64,000 bases of DNA from an uncultured Porphyromonadaceae bacterium. Lineage in GTDB: Bacteria; Bacteroidota; Bacteroidia; Bacteroidales; Muribaculaceae. Where the stretch lies: contig CABUWI010000002.1 in the NCBI GenBank assembly GCA_902495245.1, forward strand, positions 186,001-250,000. Reading direction: 5' to 3'. Every line of letters begins with the position of its first letter. Positions within the stretch are counted from its first letter, which is position 1. Below, piece by piece: positions 25,379 to 33,536 of the stretch. Made by a program: the position numbers and the translations under genes. The notes below the pieces were generated by a model. The model did not search any database and was not told the DNA's origin. It saw nothing but the letters and a program-made list of their open reading frames with translations.

Positions 25379-27046
25379 ATGACCGAAACTGAAATCAAAC
25401 AATACATTCGCACGCATTATCCTAAAGAGAATGAGTCATGTGATTGGAAGGAGTTCTCAAATTTGAAACACGTTGTCAAAGGACATGCATCGGAAGATAT
25501 CGTGTCTTATTGCTCCGCATTTGCCAACATGGAAGGGGGCAATTTAGTTATCGGAGTCAAAGATGGCTCTTTGGACATTACAGGCATACAGGATTTCGCC
25601 GGATACTCCCCTGAATCCTTAAAAATGAAGCTTACGCAGAATTGCATAAATCTCCCTTCTGAGGGATTATTCATAACCCCGTTGGAGTCAGAAGATTCGC
25701 ACAAGACCGTGTGGATTTTAACAATTCCTAAACATATGGCACGCCGACCTGTATTCGTTCATAACAAGGCGTGGCAGAGAATCGGGGAAAGTATCGTCGA
25801 ACTTACAGAAGAACGGATGTCGCGCATTTTGAACGAGATTGAAGTGCCTTTAGACTGGAGTGCCGGAATCATACCTGACGCCACAATTGAAGACTTAGAC
25901 CCGGAAGCCATAGACAAAGCGCGTGAACAGTTTATTATTCGCAATCCTCAAAAAGCCGATGATTTAGCATCGTGGAATGATGAAACATTTTTGAACAAAG
26001 CCAAGATAACAATTCAGGGCAAAATTACCCGCACGGCCATGATTCTGTTAGGCAAGGAAGAATGTGAACATCTCCTGTCGCCGTTCGTGGCCAAAATCAG
26101 ATGGAGTCTTAAAGATGCTCATAACAATAACAAAGATTACGAAATCTTTTCAATTCCATTCATTCTCGCCGTGGACAAATTCAGGTCTAAGGTCAGAAAT
26201 GTTAAATATCACATGGTCAGAAACGATTCAATGTTTCCCGATGAGATGATGCGTTATGACATATTCAATCTTCGAGAACCGCTTCATAACTGCATCGCCC
26301 ACCAGGACTACACGAAATGTGCCGGCATAGAAGTCGTTGAGATTGAAGACGACCGCCTTATTTTTCAAAATCACGGTCAATTCCTACCTGATTCAATTGA
26401 AACTGTGGTACAAAAAGACTGTCCCGAATCAATATACCGCAACCGTTTCCTTACAGATGCGATGCGCAACTTGAACATGATTGATATTGAAGGCGGAGGC
26501 ATCAAAAAGATGTTTAACAATCAACGTATCAGGCTGTTCCCAATGCCGGAATATGACCTGACAGGCGAAAAAGTTAAAGTTACAATTATCGGAAGAGTTA
26601 TTGACGAACAGTTTGCCCGCATTCTGACCGATAATCAAAATCTCTCGTTAATGCAGATTATGCTGCTCGACAAAGTGCAAAAGCGCAAGCCATTGTCGGT
26701 CGAAGAGGTGAAATTTTTGCGCAACAATCATTATATTGAAGGGCGTAAACCCAACTACTACTTATCGGCGAATGTGATAAAACCGACAAGAAGCGGCAAA
26801 CTGAAATCCGAATACATTCATAATAAAGCTTTTGACAATGAGCATTATCGTAATCTGATAATGCAATATATTGACAGATTTGGCCGCGCGACCCGAGATG
26901 ACATAAATATGCTGCTCTGGAATAAACTTCCAGCACATCTTGACGAAGATGAAACAAAAAAGAAAAACAAAATAAAAAATCTGATTAGCTCTTTGCGAAT
27001 CGATGGTAAAATCGAATCGGTTGACGGTTATTGGGTTAAATGTTAA
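25379..27046 (+). CDS. AlbA_2 (Schlafen-type) ATP-binding regulator
   Basis: The 555-residue cytoplasmic protein has an N-terminal AlbA_2/Schlafen domain (DWKEFSNL at 22-29, AFANMEGGNLVIGVKDG at 47-63), a middle region with GHKL-like flavour (REPLHNCIAHQDYTKCAGIE, IDIEGGGIKKMF) and a C-terminal winged-helix part (KPLSVEEVKFLRNNHYIEGR). Proteins of this plan are annotated as putative transcriptional regulators or ATP-binding proteins; some are linked to phage defence, which is only a possibility here. Base composition is much more AT-rich than the flanking genes, so recent transfer is likely. It is a single-gene unit. Confidence 0.85.
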   Translation: MTETEIKQYIRTHYPKENESCDWKEFSNLKHVVKGHASEDIVSYCSAFANMEGGNLVIGVKDGSLDITGIQDFAGYSPESLKMKLTQNCINLPSEGLFITPLESEDSHKTVWILTIPKHMARRPVFVHNKAWQRIGESIVELTEERMSRILNEIEVPLDWSAGIIPDATIEDLDPEAIDKAREQFIIRNPQKADDLASWNDETFLNKAKITIQGKITRTAMILLGKEECEHLLSPFVAKIRWSLKDAHNNNKDYEIFSIPFILAVDKFRSKVRNVKYHMVRNDSMFPDEMMRYDIFNLREPLHNCIAHQDYTKCAGIEVVEIEDDRLIFQNHGQFLPDSIETVVQKDCPESIYRNRFLTDAMRNLNMIDIEGGGIKKMFNNQRIRLFPMPEYDLTGEKVKVTIIGRVIDEQFARILTDNQNLSLMQIMLLDKVQKRKPLSVEEVKFLRNNHYIEGRKPNYYLSANVIKPTRSGKLKSEYIHNKAFDNEHYRNLIMQYIDRFGRATRDDINMLLWNKLPAHLDEDETKKKNKIKNLISSLRIDGKIESVDGYWVKC

Positions 27047-27063
27047 AATAAGTTATAACCCTT

Positions 27064-27213
27064 AAATTTAACCGCCAATCTAACCCGGTCGCAGGCAGAA
27101 ACAAAGCTAACAGACTCATTACAAGAATATTACCATTGCGCACAAACAATATACACACTTACAAATTTAACCGCTGCAAGGTATGAATTTAACCTTGCAA
27201 CCGGTTAAACCGG
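27064..27213. repeat. Cluster of AATTTAACC repeats and hairpins between convergent genes
   Basis: AAATTTAACCG occurs at 27064-27074 and 27163-27173, and AATTTAACC again at 27186-27194. An 8-bp inverted repeat TGCAAGGT/ACCTTGCA (27175-27182, 27192-27199) has a 9-nt loop, and CCGGTT-A-AACCGG (27201-27213) follows. There is no T-run for a classical terminator. The cluster lies between the AlbA_2 gene and the convergent permease gene and shares the AT-rich character of the former. Confidence 0.5.
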
Positions 27214-27237
27214 CCGGAAATATTGGCGCTGGGGAGG

Positions 27238-28368
27238 TCAGTCGGCGGAGTCGGTGGTGGAGTCGAGGGCGTCGTTGATTTTGCGGCGGTCGGAGGGACG
27301 GAGAATGACGTAGCGCTCATAGTAGCTGAGCATCAGGGTAGTGAGCGGCAGGGCGATAATCATGCCGAGCAGGCCGAGCAGCGAGCCCCACACCGAGAGC
27401 GACAGCAAGATGATGGCGGGGTTGAGGCCCATGGCCTTGCCCATGATTTTGGGCGTGAGGAACAGGTCTTGAATGCACTGAACCACACAGTAAACCAACA
27501 TCGCCTCACCGAAGATAATCCAGAAGCCGTCGGCCGTCTGCGCACTGTAGACCAGACATAGCAGCGCCGTTACGGGTATGGAGGCGAGCTGCAGGTAGGG
27601 CACCATGTTGAGCAGACCGATGAACAGCCCGAGCAGCACGGCGAGCGGCAAGCCCATAATCAGGAAGCCGACCGAGAAGAGAATGCCGACACAGAAGGCC
27701 ACGAGGGCCTGGCCGCGGAAATAGTGGTTCATAGACTCCTGCACGTCGCGCCCGATGGCAAAGGCCTTGTGGCGGAACATCGGGGGCACCATTGCGTGGA
27801 ATCCGCGGGCAAGGCGGTCGTAGTCGAGCATGATGAAGATAACATAGAGCACCGCCAGAAGCCAGTTGAACACGCTGATTATGAACGAGAGGCTGCTGCT
27901 GAGCACGCTCACGACTCCCGACCCGATGCTGACCCAGTCGATGCTGCCCAACAGCGACGAAATCTGCTCGAAGTCGATGTTCTCTTTCAGAAAGCGATGG
28001 ACGCTCTGCGGAATGAACGGAACCGACTGGTCTGACGACGCGTAAGTCGTAATCAGCGCCGAAACCTGACGCATCTCTCTCATTATCGACGGGGCGAATG
28101 CCCATGTCAACACGCCGAGGGCAAACACGACGCCGAACAGCGTAACGAACACGGCGATTACGCGCCCCTTGAGATGGAGCAGACGCCGGTTGAATTGTAC
28201 AAGCGGTTCAAGCAGATAGGCAATCACGACGGCCACGCCGAAAGGCAGCAGCACGTCGCGCAGAATGTAGATGAGCCACACGCTCACGCCGATGGCAATG
28301 GCGCCGAGCGCCATTCTGACCACGCGGTCAAACGTGTAAGGGCGGCTCCCGAAAGTCTTCTCTTTCAT
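27238..28368 (-). CDS. AI-2E family transporter (PerM/TqsA-like)
   Basis: The 376-residue inner-membrane permease has two N-terminal spans (MALGAIAIGVSVWLIYIL, GVAVVIAYLLEPLVQF), a soluble middle section and a cluster of spans in the C-terminal half, including MGLPLAVLLGLFIGLLNMVP and the conserved PKIMGKAMGLNPAIILLSL. The family exports autoinducer-2 in some bacteria but many members move other solutes or have no known substrate. An upstream ATG at 28392 sits on the -7 box itself, so the start is MKEKTFGSRP at 28368. It is divergent from the MFS operon. Confidence 0.88.
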   Translation of the reverse strand: MKEKTFGSRPYTFDRVVRMALGAIAIGVSVWLIYILRDVLLPFGVAVVIAYLLEPLVQFNRRLLHLKGRVIAVFVTLFGVVFALGVLTWAFAPSIMREMRQVSALITTYASSDQSVPFIPQSVHRFLKENIDFEQISSLLGSIDWVSIGSGVVSVLSSSLSFIISVFNWLLAVLYVIFIMLDYDRLARGFHAMVPPMFRHKAFAIGRDVQESMNHYFRGQALVAFCVGILFSVGFLIMGLPLAVLLGLFIGLLNMVPYLQLASIPVTALLCLVYSAQTADGFWIIFGEAMLVYCVVQCIQDLFLTPKIMGKAMGLNPAIILLSLSVWGSLLGLLGMIIALPLTTLMLSYYERYVILRPSDRRKINDALDSTTDSAD

Positions 28369-28389
28369 TTTCCGGACATATTTTTGGGG

Positions 28390-28397
28390 CAAAGATA
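28390..28397 (-). promoter_or_regulatory. -7 box of the AI-2E family gene
   Basis: TATCTTTG on the minus strand, 21 bp before the chosen ATG. It decides the start because the alternative ATG overlaps it. Confidence 0.6.
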
Positions 28398-28420
28398 GAA
28401 CTTTTTTCTCGGATTTTCAC

Positions 28421-28428
28421 TAATTTTG
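28421..28428 (+). promoter_or_regulatory. -7 box of the MFS-hydrolase-Mur ligase operon
   Basis: TAATTTTG lies 37 bp before the MFS ATG. It is divergent from the box at 28390-28397. Confidence 0.6.
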
Positions 28429-28465
28429 CGGTCAAATTCAAATTAAACCAACCATTGACAAAAAA

Positions 28466-30169
28466 ATGACTGAAAAGATTTCGGAGGGAAGCCTCCGCGA
28501 CAAAGCGTGGGCGCGCTGGACCGCGCTGCTTCTGCTGGCCCTGGGCATGTTTTGTGCCTACATCTTCATGGACGTGATGTCGCCCATCAAGGCGCTCGTG
28601 CAGAGCGAGCTTGGCTGGGACAACACGGCGTTCGGCACGATGCAGGGCTCGGAGACGTTTCTCAACGTGTTCATCTTCTTCCTGATTTTCGCAGGCATCA
28701 TTCTCGACAAGATGGGCGTGAGGTTCACGGCCCTGCTCTCGGGCGCGGTGATGCTTGTCGGCGCCTCCATCAACTGGTATGCCACGACGGGCTACTTCGC
28801 CGACTCGAGCCTGCAGGTATGGTTCACCAACCATCTGAACTACATTCCCGGTTTCGACGAGCTCGGCGTTTCGCCGTTCTATAAAGGCATGCCCGCCTCG
28901 GCCAAGTTCTCGGCCATCGGCTTCATGCTCTTCGGCTGCGGCGTCGAAATGGCCGGCATCATGGTGAGCCGCGGCATCGTCAAGTGGTTCAAGGGCCGCG
29001 AGATGGCGCTGGCCATGGGCTCGGAGATGGCCCTGGCGCGTCTGGGCGTGGCCACGTGCATGATTTTCTCGCCCCTCTTTGCCGACATCACCGGCACGCC
29101 CCACGTCAGCAACGCCGTGGCCTTCGGCGTGGTGATGCTGATGATTGCGATGATCATGTTCATCGTCTACTTCTTCATGGACCGCACCCTCGACCGTCAG
29201 ACCCGCGAGGGCGAAGAAAAAGACGACCCCTTCCGCATCTCCGACCTCGGCAACATTCTGCGCTCGGGCGGATTCTGGCTCGTGGCGCTGCTGTGCGTAC
29301 TCTATTATTCGGCCATCTTCCCCTTCCAGAAATATGCCGTCAACATGCTTCAGTGCAACCTGACGCTCACCGCTCCGGAGGCCGGCTCGTTCTGGGCGGA
29401 AAAGACAGTTACGGTGGTTCAATACATCATCATGCTCTTTGCGGCAGGCACCGCCTTCGTAAGCAACTTCAGCAAGAAGCCGGCCATGCGCTGGGGCATG
29501 CTCTCGGCCGCCGTGGTCGCTTTGGTGGTCTACTGCTGGATGGGCTATATGCGCCAGGAGGCCTCGGCCATCTTCGCCGTGTTCCCCCTGCTGGCCGTAG
29601 GCATCACACCGATTCTCGGCAAGTATGTCGACAACAAAGGTAAGGCCGCCTCGATGCTCGTAATCGGCTCACTGCTGCTCATTGCCTGCCACCTCACCTT
29701 CGCCTTCGTGCTGCCGGCCGTGAAGAGCAGCCCCGTGGGCGGCGTCATCGTCGCTTATCTGACCATACTGGTGCTGGGCGCCTCGTTCTCGCTCGTGCCC
29801 GCATCGCTCTGGCCCAGCGTGCCCAAGCTGGTCGACTCCAAAATCATCGGGTCGGCCTACGCCCTGATTTTCTGGATTCAGAACATCGGCCTGTGGCTAT
29901 TCCCGCTGCTCATCGGCAAGGTGCTTGACTCGACCAACCCGCAGATTGCCGCCGCCGTGGCCGCCGGCACCATGACCGAAGAGGCAGCCTCGACAAGCTA
30001 TAACTACACCTGGGCCCTGGTGATGCTTGCATGCCTCGGCGTTGCCGCGCTGCTCATAGGCCTCTGGCTCAAGGTAATCAACCGCAAGCATAACCTCGGA
30101 CTCGAAGAGCCCAACATCAAGCCCTCGACCGAGACGGAAGAGGCCGAGATTGAAGCCGCCGAAGACTGA
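28466..30169 (+). CDS. Major facilitator superfamily transporter
   Basis: The 567-residue protein has about 12 membrane spans. The first is LLLLALGMFCAYIFMDVM and the loop LDKMGVRF after span 2 is the MFS motif A region. A charged loop near 235-255 splits the two halves and the C-terminus is acidic and cytoplasmic. It is longer than a minimal MFS because of extended periplasmic loops (YFADSSLQVWFTNHLNYIPG). The substrate is unknown. Its stop shares one base with the next ATG (TGATG), so it belongs to an operon with the hydrolase and the Mur-type ligase. Confidence 0.9.
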   Translation: MTEKISEGSLRDKAWARWTALLLLALGMFCAYIFMDVMSPIKALVQSELGWDNTAFGTMQGSETFLNVFIFFLIFAGIILDKMGVRFTALLSGAVMLVGASINWYATTGYFADSSLQVWFTNHLNYIPGFDELGVSPFYKGMPASAKFSAIGFMLFGCGVEMAGIMVSRGIVKWFKGREMALAMGSEMALARLGVATCMIFSPLFADITGTPHVSNAVAFGVVMLMIAMIMFIVYFFMDRTLDRQTREGEEKDDPFRISDLGNILRSGGFWLVALLCVLYYSAIFPFQKYAVNMLQCNLTLTAPEAGSFWAEKTVTVVQYIIMLFAAGTAFVSNFSKKPAMRWGMLSAAVVALVVYCWMGYMRQEASAIFAVFPLLAVGITPILGKYVDNKGKAASMLVIGSLLLIACHLTFAFVLPAVKSSPVGGVIVAYLTILVLGASFSLVPASLWPSVPKLVDSKIIGSAYALIFWIQNIGLWLFPLLIGKVLDSTNPQIAAAVAAGTMTEEAASTSYNYTWALVMLACLGVAALLIGLWLKVINRKHNLGLEEPNIKPSTETEEAEIEAAED

Positions 30170-30939
30170 TGGAAAAGACCCGGCGCATTAACGGCGTAGA
30201 CTTCGCCTACACCGTCGAAGAGGGCACGGGGGCGCCCGTCGTGCTGATGCACGGCTGGGGCTGCGAACGCTCCACCCTCGCCTCGATTGAGAAGACCGTG
30301 CGCGCACTGGGGCGCCCGCTGCTCAACGTCGACTTTCCGGGCTTCGGCAAGTCGACCGAGCCTCAGAGCGTGTGGGGGGTCTATGACTATGCCGACGCCT
30401 TTGCCGAGCTGCTGAGGCTCGAGGGCATCGGCGACGACGCCGTGCTCCTGGGCCACTCGTTCGGCGGCCGCGTGGCCATTATCCACGCCGCGCATCACCC
30501 CGTGGGCAAACTGGTGCTCGTCGACGCCGCCGGCGTCAAGCCGCGCCGCTCGCTGCGCTACTATGCCAAGGTCTACACCTTCAAGGCCCAGAAACGCCTG
30601 CTGCGCCTGCTGCTCGGCCGCGAAAAGGCCGAACGGCGGCTCGACAGACTGCGCGCACGCGCCGGCTCGAGCGACTATGCGGCCGCATCGCCCCGCATGC
30701 GCGCAATCATGAGCCGGGTGGTCAATCAGGACCTCTGCCATGAAATGCCCGCCATAAAAGCCCCGACCCTGCTGGTCTGGGGCGAGAACGACACCGCCAC
30801 CCCCCTGGCCGACGCCCGCCGCATGGAGCGCCTGATTCCCGGTGCCGCGCTGGTCAGCTTTCCGGGCTGCGGCCACTATAGTTTTCTTGAAAATCCCGTG
30901 CAGTTCGCTGCCGTGTTAACCTCATTTCTGAACTCATGA
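30169..30939 (+). CDS. Alpha/beta hydrolase
   Basis: The 256-residue cytoplasmic hydrolase has the oxyanion motif HGWG near 25, the nucleophile elbow GHSFGG near 98-103, an acid in WGENDTATP near 207 and a catalytic His in GCGHYSF near 235. No signal peptide is seen. It sits between an MFS gene and a Mur ligase gene and overlaps the latter by 4 bp (ATGA). I know of gut-bacterial loci that pair such hydrolases with MurF-like and D-Ala-D-Ala ligase-like proteins, which hints at a peptide or amide substrate, but the sequence alone does not show it. Confidence 0.88.
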   Translation: MEKTRRINGVDFAYTVEEGTGAPVVLMHGWGCERSTLASIEKTVRALGRPLLNVDFPGFGKSTEPQSVWGVYDYADAFAELLRLEGIGDDAVLLGHSFGGRVAIIHAAHHPVGKLVLVDAAGVKPRRSLRYYAKVYTFKAQKRLLRLLLGREKAERRLDRLRARAGSSDYAAASPRMRAIMSRVVNQDLCHEMPAIKAPTLLVWGENDTATPLADARRMERLIPGAALVSFPGCGHYSFLENPVQFAAVLTSFLNS

Positions 30940-32519
30940 TGCTCTTTTTTGAAATACTCGTTTTGCTCTTTGCCGCCGACTCACTCGCCGTCGGAGAGTT
31001 TCCGCGCGTGCTCATGACCGTGCAGCAGAACTCCTACCGCATCGACCGCTACCGCCGCTATCTGTCGACAGCCGGCGAGTCGACAAGCATCGGCCGGCTG
31101 CTGGCCATGGCCCTGTTTCTGGCCGTTCTGATTCCGGGCGTGCCTCAAGTCGCCGCCCTCGGCGCCCTCGGCGTCTTCTTCGTCTGGTCGGGCACCGACC
31201 GCCTGTTGCGCCGGCGCACGTATAAACACCCCGTCGTGTTCACCCCGAGAGTCAAGCGCCTGCACGGCGTCATGTGCGCCATTTCGCTGCTTGCGGCCTG
31301 CGCGGCCTTCTTCCTGACGGGCCTGAGCGCTATCGCCGCCGCCGAGGCGCTGCTGCTGTGCTGGATTCTCGCTCCGGCAATCGCCATAGCCGCCCTGACG
31401 CTGCTGCAGCCCGTTGAAAACCGCATCAACCGCAAATATATCAACGAGGCGGCTGACATTCTCCGCTCAATGCCCGACCTGAAAGTCATCGGCATCACCG
31501 GCAGCTACGGCAAGACCTCGACAAAACACTATCTCTATCGCATTCTGTCGGAACAATTCGCCGTTTGCATGACTCCGGGCAGCTTCAACACCACCCTGGG
31601 CGTCGTGCGCACAATTCGCGAACACCTCAAGCCGTTTGACCGCGTCTTCATATGCGAGATGGGAGCCAAGCAGAACGGCGACATCAAAGAAATCTGCGAC
31701 CTCGTGCACCCGCAAATCGGCATCATCACGGCCGTCGGTCCGCAACATCTCGAATCGTTCAAGACCATAGAGAACGTTCAGCGCACCAAGTTCGAGCTCA
31801 TCGACTCGCTGCCGGCCGACGGCCTCGCCGTGGTGAACGACGACTTCGAATACGTGGCCAACCGCCCCGTCGGCAACGTGGAGACCATTCGCTATGCTGT
31901 CAAGGCGCGCCCCGAGGTGCAATTTTCGGTCAGCGACATCGCCTACTCGGCCGCCGGCACCGACTTCACCGTCCATACCCCCCAAGGCGACGAACTGAAG
32001 CTGCACACACGCCTCGTGGGCGAGTGCAACGTGTCCAACCTCCTGGCCGCCGTCATCGTGGCGCTTCATCTCGGCGTCGCCCCCGAGCGCATTGCCTATG
32101 CCGTCGAACAGATCGAGCAGGTCGAACACCGGCTGAGCATCAAGCGCGTGCCAGGCGGCATGACCATCATTGACGACGCCTTCAATTCCAATCCCACCGG
32201 CTCGGCCATGGCGCTCGACGTGCTCGCCGCCATGACCGGCGGCCGCCGCATAGTCATCACGCCCGGCATGATTGAGCTGGGCAACGAGCAGGAGGCACTC
32301 AACGCCGAATTCGGCCGCAAAATCGCCGGCAGCGCCGACGTGGCCATCATCGTAGGCCGGTATAATCGCGACGCCATCATGCAGGGAATCGGCGACGCTC
32401 CCGAGTGCGAAGTCCACACCGTCGACACCTTTGCCCAGGCCCAGTCCCTGCTCCACACCCTGGCGCGCCCGGGCGACACCGTGCTCTACGAAAACGACCT
32501 CCCCGACACCTTCAAATAA
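30936..32519 (+). CDS. Membrane-anchored MurF-like Mur ligase
   Basis: The 527-residue protein has up to four N-terminal membrane spans (about 2-20, 54-85, 112-130, 133-157) in place of the substrate-binding domain of MurF. The Mur ligase core follows: GITGSYGKTST at 186-196 binds ATP, EMGAKQNGDI matches the Mur E-MG motif, and IDDAFNSNPTGS is the C-terminal DDxYNANP-like motif of MurF. The enzyme should join an amino acid or peptide to a carboxyl group using ATP. Cell-wall MurF is soluble, so this is a paralogue with a membrane-bound substrate rather than the housekeeping enzyme (inference). A bidirectional hairpin ends the unit. Confidence 0.85.
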   Translation: MMLFFEILVLLFAADSLAVGEFPRVLMTVQQNSYRIDRYRRYLSTAGESTSIGRLLAMALFLAVLIPGVPQVAALGALGVFFVWSGTDRLLRRRTYKHPVVFTPRVKRLHGVMCAISLLAACAAFFLTGLSAIAAAEALLLCWILAPAIAIAALTLLQPVENRINRKYINEAADILRSMPDLKVIGITGSYGKTSTKHYLYRILSEQFAVCMTPGSFNTTLGVVRTIREHLKPFDRVFICEMGAKQNGDIKEICDLVHPQIGIITAVGPQHLESFKTIENVQRTKFELIDSLPADGLAVVNDDFEYVANRPVGNVETIRYAVKARPEVQFSVSDIAYSAAGTDFTVHTPQGDELKLHTRLVGECNVSNLLAAVIVALHLGVAPERIAYAVEQIEQVEHRLSIKRVPGGMTIIDDAFNSNPTGSAMALDVLAAMTGGRRIVITPGMIELGNEQEALNAEFGRKIAGSADVAIIVGRYNRDAIMQGIGDAPECEVHTVDTFAQAQSLLHTLARPGDTVLYENDLPDTFK

Positions 32520-32547
32520 CCCCATCGCCACACAAGAATAATAAAAA

Positions 32548-32571
32548 GCCGGAGGCCTGCGGGCCTCCGGC
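32548..32571 (-). terminator. Terminator between convergent genes
   Basis: A perfect 10-bp stem GCCGGAGGCC/GGCCTCCGGC with a 4-nt loop. On the minus strand it runs into TTTTTATTATT, so it mainly ends the Cys-rich protein gene. It may also stop the Mur ligase transcript. Confidence 0.85.
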
Positions 32572-32647
32572 GTCGTTTGCGAGGTTGAGAGAGAATGAGC
32601 CTCGCCGAGAGCCTATCGTTGTTTTACAGATAGTGTTACTTACTTAC

Positions 32648-33148
32648 TTATTTGCTTTGAGGAGCGTTGGGGCAGTTGGCCGGCACGTTGGGGCAGCCGG
32701 GACGCTGACCCTGAGGGCAACGGCCGTTGAAGCCGCGGCCGCGCTTGCCGGCCTTGCCAAACTTACCGTTTTTCTCAACGAAGTTGTTCTCGAGGAACTG
32801 AACATACTGTTCGGGAGTGAGAATCTGCTTGATCTGAGCCAGATGCTCGCGGCGAGCCTGACGGCGCGCCTCGCGACGCTGAGTCTTTGCGTCGGCTTTC
32901 GACTTGCGCATGTCGGCGCGATGGTTGGTGCACACCTCCTGCAGTTTCTGCTTCTGGGCGTCGGTCAGGTTCAGACCCTCGAAGCAGCACATGGGTGCTA
33001 CACAAGGCTTGCAGGCCGTCTGAGGGCACTCTTTGGCGTTGGGGCAGTTGGCCTGATTGGGGCACACCTGTTTGTTGTCTTGAGCGGCGGCGCTGAAGCC
33101 GGCGGCGGTCATTGCGGCGATTGCAAATGCGACAATAATTTTCTTCAT
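32648..33148 (-). CDS. Secreted Cys-rich Spy/CpxP-like protein
   Basis: The 166-residue protein has a signal peptide (MKKIIVAFAIAAMTAAGFSA). Residues about 25-60 carry a run of CPN-type repeats (VCPNQANCPNAKECPQTACK, then PCVAPMCC). The middle is a long helix with LTDAQKQKLQEV and LTPEQYVQFLE, which resemble the LTxxQ motifs of Spy/CpxP periplasmic chaperones. The C-terminal tail returns to CPQG, CPNVPANC repeats. Such Cys spacing suggests metal binding or disulfides. Function is inferred from shape only. No regulator or efflux gene lies next to it. Confidence 0.7.
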   Translation of the reverse strand: MKKIIVAFAIAAMTAAGFSAAAQDNKQVCPNQANCPNAKECPQTACKPCVAPMCCFEGLNLTDAQKQKLQEVCTNHRADMRKSKADAKTQRREARRQARREHLAQIKQILTPEQYVQFLENNFVEKNGKFGKAGKRGRGFNGRCPQGQRPGCPNVPANCPNAPQSK

Positions 33149-33536
33149 AAAAAATACTGTTTGTTATAGTGTTATTTGTTTTTCGTTTTAGCAGTGCGGA
33201 CCAACATTCGCCGCACATTTTCTCAGACCGCGGCGGCGACGGAAAGTTTAATTGGTTAACCTTGTTTAACTAAAAGACAAAATAACCTTAAAACATGTTA
33301 AACATTCGCGCGCATTGTTGGCAATTGTGTGAAAAAACGTATCTTTGTGCACAAAATCTCAATCATCTCATCAGTCTACGATACTCTAAATGATTCACAT
33401 TCAAACACTAACCCCATCTTCGGGGAGAGTTGCGACTTCGCTTCACCATGACCGGAGCGGAGCGCGATGTCGTAGCGCCTCAACTTAGACAAAATCATTT
33501 TTATTCATAAACTCAATCATTTATTCTATCAATCTT
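33149..33536. other. 388-bp divergent intergenic region with a long leader
   Basis: No gene is seen here. A promoter for the rightward gene (TATCTTTG, 33340-33347) has a TTG at 33318-33320, 19 bp upstream, as expected for the -33 element. The following leader of about 180 nt contains CCCC-atctt-CGGGG-like and GTTGCGAC/GTCG...CAAC pairings around 33415-33490. The left part is AT-rich and should hold the leftward promoter, but no clean -7 box is visible there. Confidence 0.5.
33340..33347 (+). promoter_or_regulatory. -7 box of the lectin-like protein gene
   Basis: TATCTTTG with a TTG 19 bp upstream; 189 bp before the ATG at 33537. Confidence 0.6.
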
